Shown piece by piece: positions 49,845 to 54,509 of a DNA stretch of 54,509 nt (position 1 is the first letter of the stretch; each line of letters begins with the position of its first letter). The notes beneath the pieces are model-generated. The model did not search any database, was not told the origin of the DNA, and saw nothing but the letters and a program-made list of their open reading frames with translations. Origin of the DNA: JBKPCD01 sp046727175 (lineage in GTDB: Bacteria; Acidobacteriota; Vicinamibacteria; Vicinamibacterales; 2-12-FULL-66-21); assembly GCA_046727175.1 (NCBI GenBank), contig JBKPCD010000278.1:1-54509 (forward strand), read 5' to 3'. Both the position numbers and the translations under genes were made by a program.

Positions 49845-50728
49845 GGACGATTGCGACGCTGTTCGCACTGGCGATGATTGGTCAGCAGAGCGGCATCCCT
49901 CAACGTTTCACGAGCGGCGTTGAAGTCATCACCGTCGACGCGCTCGTCACCGACGGCCGTAAACCGATCTCCGGGCTGACGGCGAATGATTTCGAGCTTC
50001 GTGACAACGGCGTCGTCCAGCAGATTAGGCAGCTGGAGCTTGCGCGGTTGCCGCTGAACGTCATTCTGGCGCTCGACGTCAGCGCGAGCGTCGAAGGTGC
50101 ACGATTCGGACACCTCCGCGAAGCCGCCCTCACGGTCATCAGGCGGATTCGCGCGCAGGACAAGGTCGCGCTCGCGACGTTCTCGCACGAGATACGTTTA
50201 CGCGCGCCGTTGACGTCGAATCGCGCTCACGTGGAACGAGTGCTCCGGGATATCACGACCGGCGGCGACACTGCATTACGCGACGCGGCTTTCGGGACGA
50301 TTGCCCTCCGCGGCGACGAGCCCGGTCGTGTGCTCGTCGTGCTCTTCACCGATGGAATGGACACGGCGAGCTTCCTCGACGATCGGCACGTGCTCGACGC
50401 GGTCAGGCGCTCCGACGTCATCGTCTATCCAGTCGCGATTCGCCTCTGGATCACGGGCCCGGTCGGTGTGATAAGTGCTGCATCGACGGTCGACGATGAA
50501 GAGTTCCTTCAAGCGCTCGCGGACGAAAGTGGCGGACGGTTGGTGGTCGCGGCAGGGGACCGCGATATCGGTCCGGCATTTGCCCGGATCCTCGACGAAT
50601 TCAACAATCGCTACGTTCTCGCGTACACACCAGGAGAGGTCGCCAAAGGCGGCTGGCATCGCATCGACGTGCGGCTGACGTCGAGGAGCGCCACGGTTAC
50701 CGCACGTCGAGGTTACTTCGCGCGGTAA
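49841..50728 (+). CDS. Secreted VWFA-related Acidobacterial domain protein 2
   Basis: The 295-residue protein has a signal peptide (MRTIATLFALAMIG, then QQSG), the family N-terminal module (VDALVTDGRKPISGLTANDFELRDNG) and a VWA domain with a complete MIDAS: DVSAS in LALDVSASVEG, T in GGDTALRDA and D in VLFTDGMD. It ends RRGYFAR, as the family does. It is coupled to the exported TPR protein gene (ATGA overlap). The partner ligand is unknown. Confidence 0.92.
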   Translation: MRTIATLFALAMIGQQSGIPQRFTSGVEVITVDALVTDGRKPISGLTANDFELRDNGVVQQIRQLELARLPLNVILALDVSASVEGARFGHLREAALTVIRRIRAQDKVALATFSHEIRLRAPLTSNRAHVERVLRDITTGGDTALRDAAFGTIALRGDEPGRVLVVLFTDGMDTASFLDDRHVLDAVRRSDVIVYPVAIRLWITGPVGVISAASTVDDEEFLQALADESGGRLVVAAGDRDIGPAFARILDEFNNRYVLAYTPGEVAKGGWHRIDVRLTSRSATVTARRGYFAR

Positions 50729-50740
50729 TTCAATGGCCGG

Positions 50741-51175
50741 TCACGTGCTGCGCAGCATCCAGATCACGATCGAGATTGTGATGAGCGGTACTGCGGCGAG
50801 CAGAAACCCGGCGACCGCGAAGAACATCCCGATGATACGGGCCGCCGATCCTGACCGTCCGCGTGTCGGATGAATCAGCCCTGCATCCTCGGGTGGGAAC
50901 TGTGACGACCGCATGATCTGAAGGCCTTGGCGCATCAGAACGCCGCCCGCTGCCACGGCGATGAGGACGATCACTCCGAGCGCCGGCAGCACGCGCGTCC
51001 GAAACAACGCCAGCGATGCCTGACGATCCGTCCGGGCCAGTTCGGTGAGCGTCTTCAGATACGACGACAGCCAGCCGACGGCGATGGTGCCGATGATCGC
51101 CGCAAAGATCCAGGCGGCTATCGCGACGCGGCGAGCCTTCGGGTCAGCGGGCAGCAGATCGTCCATCGAATTCAC
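50741..51175 (-). CDS. Small membrane protein of unknown function
   Basis: The 144-residue protein has three strong hydrophobic segments: residues about 18-40 (AIAAWIFAAIIGTIAVGWLSSYL), 65-84 (LPALGVIVLIAVAAGGVLM) and 112-138 (ARIIGMFFAVAGFLLAAVPLITISIVIW). A cytosolic or periplasmic loop carries SSQFPPEDAGLIHPTRGRSG. I do not recognise the family. ATG 51166 (MDDLLPADP) is an equally good start. It is convergent with the VWA gene, 12 bp away. Confidence 0.7.
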   Translation of the reverse strand: MNSMDDLLPADPKARRVAIAAWIFAAIIGTIAVGWLSSYLKTLTELARTDRQASLALFRTRVLPALGVIVLIAVAAGGVLMRQGLQIMRSSQFPPEDAGLIHPTRGRSGSAARIIGMFFAVAGFLLAAVPLITISIVIWMLRST

Positions 51176-51351
51176 TCATGTCCGCATTCTGAGATCCCCG
51201 ATGTGGCGGTCTCATCCGAACGACCGTCGAAACCACAAGAGGGCAGGAGATCAAGAGAATTCGTAACTCCCGATCTTCTGCTCTCCTGTTAGTGACGACT
51301 GCCCACTGCGTATACGACCGCGAGTCGCGAACCGCCTACCCTGGACCCCGA

Positions 51352-52200
51352 TCAGTATCTGTAAAAGCCCTGCCCCGTTTTTCGCCCCAGGTGGCCGGCG
51401 GCGACCATCCGACGCAGCAGCGGGCATGGACGATATTTGGGATCGCCGAGTCCCTCGTGCAGCACGTTCATGATCGCGAGGCAGACGTCGAGCCCGATGA
51501 AATCGGCGAGCGTCAACGGCCCCATAGGGTGGTTCATCCCCAGCTTCATGACGGTATCGATGGACTCCGCGGTGCCGACGTCTTCCATGAGCGCGAAGAT
51601 GGCCTCGTTGATCATCGGCATGAGAATGCGGTTCGCGATGAATCCTGGATAGTCCGCGGCTTCGACGGCGGTCTTCTTCAAACGCACACACAAGTCTGTC
51701 GCGATCGCCATCGACTCGGACGATGTTGCCTGGCCCCTGATGATTTCGACAAGCGGCATCAACGGCACCGGATTCATGAAGTGCATCCCGAGGACGCGGT
51801 CGGGTCGCTTCGTTGCGGCGCCCAGAGTCGTGATTGAAATCGACGACGTGTTCGAGGAAAGAACGACGTGAGGCTTGGTGAGGAGATCGAGCTCCGCGAA
51901 CAGCTCGCGCTTGGCATCGACGTCCTCGAAAATCGCTTCGACCAGGTAGTCGACGTCGCCGAGCACCTCGAGAGTGGTGCCGGTCGACAGCCGAGCCAGC
52001 GTCGCATCGCGATCTTCCCGCGAGAGTCGCCCCTTCTCGACGAATCTCGCGAGACTTTTGTTGATCGTGTTCAGCGCGCGTTGGAGCGCGGATTCCGCGG
52101 TGTCGATCAGCCTGACGTTGAAACCTTCCTGCGCGAACACCTGGGCGATCGCGTTGCCCATCGTTCCCGAGCCGATAACGCCGATACGAGAAATGGTCAT
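51352..52200 (-). CDS. 3-hydroxybutyryl-CoA / 3-hydroxyacyl-CoA dehydrogenase
   Basis: The 282-residue enzyme oxidises or reduces 3-hydroxyacyl-CoA with NAD(H). The nucleotide-binding motif is GVIGSGTMGNAIAQVFAQEG, and the active-site stretch is SNTSSISITTLG followed by HFMNPVPLMPLVEI with the catalytic His; the C-terminal domain carries ANRILMPMINEAI. Length is right for the short, stand-alone Hbd type. The frame extends upstream to 52350, but family similarity starts at MTISRIGVIG. It follows the thiolase gene by 85 bp on the same strand. Confidence 0.95.
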   Translation of the reverse strand: MTISRIGVIGSGTMGNAIAQVFAQEGFNVRLIDTAESALQRALNTINKSLARFVEKGRLSREDRDATLARLSTGTTLEVLGDVDYLVEAIFEDVDAKRELFAELDLLTKPHVVLSSNTSSISITTLGAATKRPDRVLGMHFMNPVPLMPLVEIIRGQATSSESMAIATDLCVRLKKTAVEAADYPGFIANRILMPMINEAIFALMEDVGTAESIDTVMKLGMNHPMGPLTLADFIGLDVCLAIMNVLHEGLGDPKYRPCPLLRRMVAAGHLGRKTGQGFYRY

Positions 52201-52285
52201 GGTGAGATCAGGCTCAAGGCTCCTGGATTTGGGCTCTGGCCCAGACCTCGCGCGTGGCGGGGCGGACTCAGGCTGCGCGGGCCAT

Positions 52286-53482
52286 TCAGTCCCGCTCCAC
52301 GGCCAGTGCGACGCCGTTCCCACCGCCGAGACACAGCGCCGCGATGCCACGTCGCAGGTTGCGGAGCTGCAGCGCGTAGAGCAGTGTCGTCAGCACGCGA
52401 GCGCCGCTGGCCCCAATTGGATGGCCCAACGCGACGGCGCCTCCATGGACGTTCACGCGCGCGGGATCGATCCCGAGCTCGCGCATGACGGCGACCGCCT
52501 GCACCGAGAACGCCTCGTTGATTTCGAACAGATCGACTTCGTCGAGCGCCCAGCCAATCTTCGACGCCACCTTCCGCACCGCTTCGACAGGCGTCATCAT
52601 GACCATCTTCGGGGCGAGCCCGCTCGTCGCCTGTCCGACGATGTGCGCCATGGGCGTGATGCCCCGCTCGCGTGCCGTGGCAGCCGACATGACGACGAGC
52701 GCTGCGGCCGCATCGTTGACGCCCGGTGCGTTTCCAGCGGTCACCGAGCCGTCCTTCCTGAACGCGGGCTTGAGGGCGGCCAGCGATTCAGGCGAGGTGT
52801 CCTCCCGGATCGGCTCGTCGCGATCCACGACGACCGGTGCGCCCTTCTTCTGCTTCTGCGGGATGCTGACGGGCAGAATCTCGTCGCGGAACCAGCCCTC
52901 TCGGGTCGCGCGCGCCGCCTTCTGATGGCTCTCGGCAGCGTATCGGTGCTGCTCGCAGCGGCTGACGGTGTACAAGTCGGCCACAACCTCCCCCGACATT
53001 CCCATGTGGCACTGCTCGAACGAGCACCAGAGCCCGTCGTTGATCATCGAATCGATGATCGTGGCATTGCCCATTCGCAATCCCTCACGTACTCGTGGAA
53101 GCAGGTAAGGCGCGTTGCTCATCGACTCCATGCCGCCGGCGACGGCGATATCGATATCTCCCGTCGCGATGCCCTGCGCCGCGAGCATGACAGCTTTCAG
53201 CCCCGAGCCGCACACTTTGTTGATCGTAAGCGCGGCGACGTGATCCGCTAACCCGCCGTTCAGCGCGGCCTGCCGAGCAGGGTTCTGGCCGTTACCGGCC
53301 TGGATCACGTTGCCCATGATGCACTCGTCGACGCTGACAGGATCGATCCCCGCCCGGGCCACCGCTTCGCGCACGACGAGGGCTCCAAGCTGGGCAGCGG
53401 TGAGATCTTTGAGTCCGCCCAGGAACTTCCCGGTGGGGGTTCGCACAGCGGAGACAATCACGGAATCACGAATAGCAGGCAT
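52286..53482 (-). CDS. Acetyl-CoA acetyltransferase (thiolase)
   Basis: The 398-residue enzyme condenses or cleaves acetoacetyl-CoA. The nucleophilic cysteine lies in NKVCGSGLKAV, the second half has NEAFSVQAVAV, the histidine GHPIGASGAR and the second cysteine CLGGGNG. It is in series with the 3-hydroxyacyl-CoA dehydrogenase gene, so the pair performs the first two steps of butyrate/PHB-type synthesis or the last steps of beta-oxidation. No crotonase or PHB synthase gene lies in the window. Confidence 0.96.
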   Translation of the reverse strand: MPAIRDSVIVSAVRTPTGKFLGGLKDLTAAQLGALVVREAVARAGIDPVSVDECIMGNVIQAGNGQNPARQAALNGGLADHVAALTINKVCGSGLKAVMLAAQGIATGDIDIAVAGGMESMSNAPYLLPRVREGLRMGNATIIDSMINDGLWCSFEQCHMGMSGEVVADLYTVSRCEQHRYAAESHQKAARATREGWFRDEILPVSIPQKQKKGAPVVVDRDEPIREDTSPESLAALKPAFRKDGSVTAGNAPGVNDAAAALVVMSAATARERGITPMAHIVGQATSGLAPKMVMMTPVEAVRKVASKIGWALDEVDLFEINEAFSVQAVAVMRELGIDPARVNVHGGAVALGHPIGASGARVLTTLLYALQLRNLRRGIAALCLGGGNGVALAVERD

Positions 53483-53492
53483 CGGTTTCGAC

Positions 53493-53777
53493 TCAATGGT
53501 CGTCGCTCACGATCGTGAGCCGGCGTACGTTAGCGGATCCCAACAGTTGCTGCAGGCGCTCGACGATTATCGGAGTGGCGCGGGCAATTTCCGCCACCCA
53601 TCGCGAATCGACGGCCCGCACCTGGAGCGTACGATCGACGAGCTCCACAGACGTCACACGCGCCAGCGCCGGGCCAACAACGAGCTGCCACGCAAACGTC
53701 GTCTTTCCTTTGGACGCAGGCTGGCGGCGAATGATTTCCGCCAGAAGACCTGCGGAGAAGCTGTGAATCGGTTGCAT
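53493..53777 (-). CDS. DUF721 / DciA-like protein
   Basis: The 94-residue protein shows the DUF721 pattern: LAEIIRRQ, FAWQLVVGPALARVTSVELVDRTLQVRAVDSRWVAEIAR (landmarks at residues about 28-66) and ERLQQLLGSANVRRLTIV. DciA loads the replicative helicase DnaB in bacteria lacking DnaC. Homologues vary in length, and this is near the minimal domain. It precedes the thiolase gene by ten bases, though no functional link is evident. Confidence 0.75.
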   Translation of the reverse strand: MQPIHSFSAGLLAEIIRRQPASKGKTTFAWQLVVGPALARVTSVELVDRTLQVRAVDSRWVAEIARATPIIVERLQQLLGSANVRRLTIVSDDH

Positions 53778-53784
53778 AGGCGCC

Positions 53785-53913
53785 GGGGTTCGGGGTTCGG
53801 GACTCGAGATTCGCCGTGCGACGCTTTAGCCGGCTCGTGCGGCCCGAACTCCGAACCCCGAGCCCTGCGCAACCCCGAGCCCCGAATCCCGAACCCCGAA
53901 CCCCGAACGTGAA
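53785..53913. repeat. Heptamer tracts with inverted arms (GGGGTTC / ACCCCGA)
   Basis: GGGGTTC, GGGGTTC, GGGACTC, GAGATTC (53785-53812) and, after about 30 bases, ACTCCGA, ACCCCGA, then ACCCCGA, GCCCCGA, ATCCCGA, ACCCCGA, ACCCCGA (53848-53906, with one 3-base phase slip). The arms are complementary, so the whole gap between the DciA-like gene and maf can fold into a long stem. Confidence 0.8.
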
Positions 53914-53931
53914 GCGATACTATCATCCGCT

Positions 53932-54507
53932 GTGTCGCGGCTCATCCTGGCCTCTGCGTCGGCGCGTCGCGCCGAGCTCCTGACCGCGGCCGGGTTCACT
54001 TTCGACATCATCCCCGCAGATGTCGACGAGACTCCGCTGGCCGAGGAGCAGCCCACCACGTATGCATCGCGAGTAGCTGGAGCCAAGGCGGAGCGGGTAA
54101 TGGCACGGCTTGAGCAGTCGAGTGATGTGGTTCTTGCAGCCGATACGGTCGTGGTGGCCGGGGGTCTGATGATGGGGAAGCCTCGCGATAATACCGAAGC
54201 GGTATCGATGCTGAAGCGGCTGTCGGGTAAGATCCACCAGGTTCATACAGCGGTCGTCGTCCGGTTCCAGGCCGGTAAACTCTCTGAACTCGTCACGACG
54301 CGCGTCCGGTTCGTTGAGATGACAGACGTGGAGATTGCCGAATATGTGGCCAGCGAGGAGCCACGCGGCAAAGCGGGCGCGTACGCGATTCAGGGCCGCG
54401 CGGCGCGGTTCATCGACTGGATCGACGGGTCATGGTCGAACGTTGTGGGCCTGCCGATTGCCACCGTGCACCGCCTGTTGAAGACTGTCGGTACGGCGAG
54501 CGACTGA
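53932..54507 (+). CDS. maf: Maf-type nucleoside triphosphate pyrophosphatase
   Basis: The 191-residue product has the Maf signature LILASASARRAELL at the N-terminus, the catalytic-type Asp in VVLAADTVVV, GKPRDNTEA and the AYAIQGRAARFI motif. Maf proteins hydrolyse dTTP/UTP or modified nucleotides and may restrain septation. The start is GTG 53932. TACTAT ends eight bases before it, so the transcript may be leaderless. The gene ends two bases before the window does. Confidence 0.95.
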   Translation: MSRLILASASARRAELLTAAGFTFDIIPADVDETPLAEEQPTTYASRVAGAKAERVMARLEQSSDVVLAADTVVVAGGLMMGKPRDNTEAVSMLKRLSGKIHQVHTAVVVRFQAGKLSELVTTRVRFVEMTDVEIAEYVASEEPRGKAGAYAIQGRAARFIDWIDGSWSNVVGLPIATVHRLLKTVGTASD

Positions 54508-54509
54508 AC

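Overview
The window looks like a chromosomal segment of a high-GC Acidobacteriota, probably Vicinamibacteria-like (old subdivision 6). The evidence is two secreted proteins of the VWFA-related Acidobacterial family (TIGR03436 type), an ADOP-type (Acidobacterial duplicated orphan permease) ABC permease plus a decayed second copy, very GC-rich coding DNA, and gaps filled with tandem heptamer tracts and hairpin repeats. There are no rRNA genes, CRISPR arrays or complete insertion sequences. It contains two tRNAs, Val(CAC) and Phe(GAA). All assignments come from reading the sequence; no database search was run.

Layout. 1-2.8 kb: tRNA-Val, a sparsely coding stretch, a VWA protein, and a frameshifted four-helix-bundle gene. 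2.8-8 kb (minus strand): a permease/USP/MgtE triple fusion, a citryl-CoA lyase-like enzyme, and upp. 8-12.2 kb (plus): an exported amidohydrolase, hpt, rpiB and deoC, a nucleoside/pentose salvage block; RpiB and DeoC carry N-terminal extensions of the kind seen in bacterial microcompartment (BMC) enzymes. 12.2-22 kb (minus): an MscS channel, then kynA translationally coupled to a histidine kinase, an NtrC-type sigma-54 regulator, and an HlyD/ATPase/ADOP-permease export system. 22.2-27.2 kb: a MarR regulator with an SRPBCC protein, a DUF3052 protein, a membrane Rieske protein, a ClpP-like protease and a hybrid kinase with a degenerate receiver. 27.2-37.6 kb: treZ and a glycogen debranching enzyme, rsgA, an ADOP remnant, an ABC-2 exporter pair, an SPFH protein, a nitrilase-family protein and a lipoprotein.

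37.8-46.8 kb is the most striking gene cluster: FhaA-like protein (DUF3662-like + FHA), a 31-residue membrane microprotein, PP2C phosphatase with a beta-helix ectodomain, Ser/Thr kinase, a single-chain SEDS glycosyltransferase (RodA/FtsW type) fused to a class B penicillin-binding protein, and a second FhaA-like protein. It matches the gene content of the actinobacterial fhaA-fhaB-pstP-rodA-pbpA-pknA/B operon and is probably a phospho-regulated peptidoglycan synthase module. 46.9-54.5 kb holds recA, a DUF457-type membrane hydrolase, a TPR protein and a second VWA protein, a small membrane protein, a thiolase/3-hydroxyacyl-CoA dehydrogenase pair, a DciA-like DUF721 protein and maf.

Two intergenic repeat systems run through the window. 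(i) At least 15 tracts with a strict 7-bp (sometimes 8-bp) period, each using a different heptamer; several have inverted copies that would make long hairpins, and several run into a start or stop codon. (ii) Five copies of a roughly 80-bp stem-loop repeat with an invariant core (GTGGGG loop closed by GGGG/CCCC) and compensatory stem changes between copies, usually next to a heptamer tract. These are the best candidates here for something not yet described.
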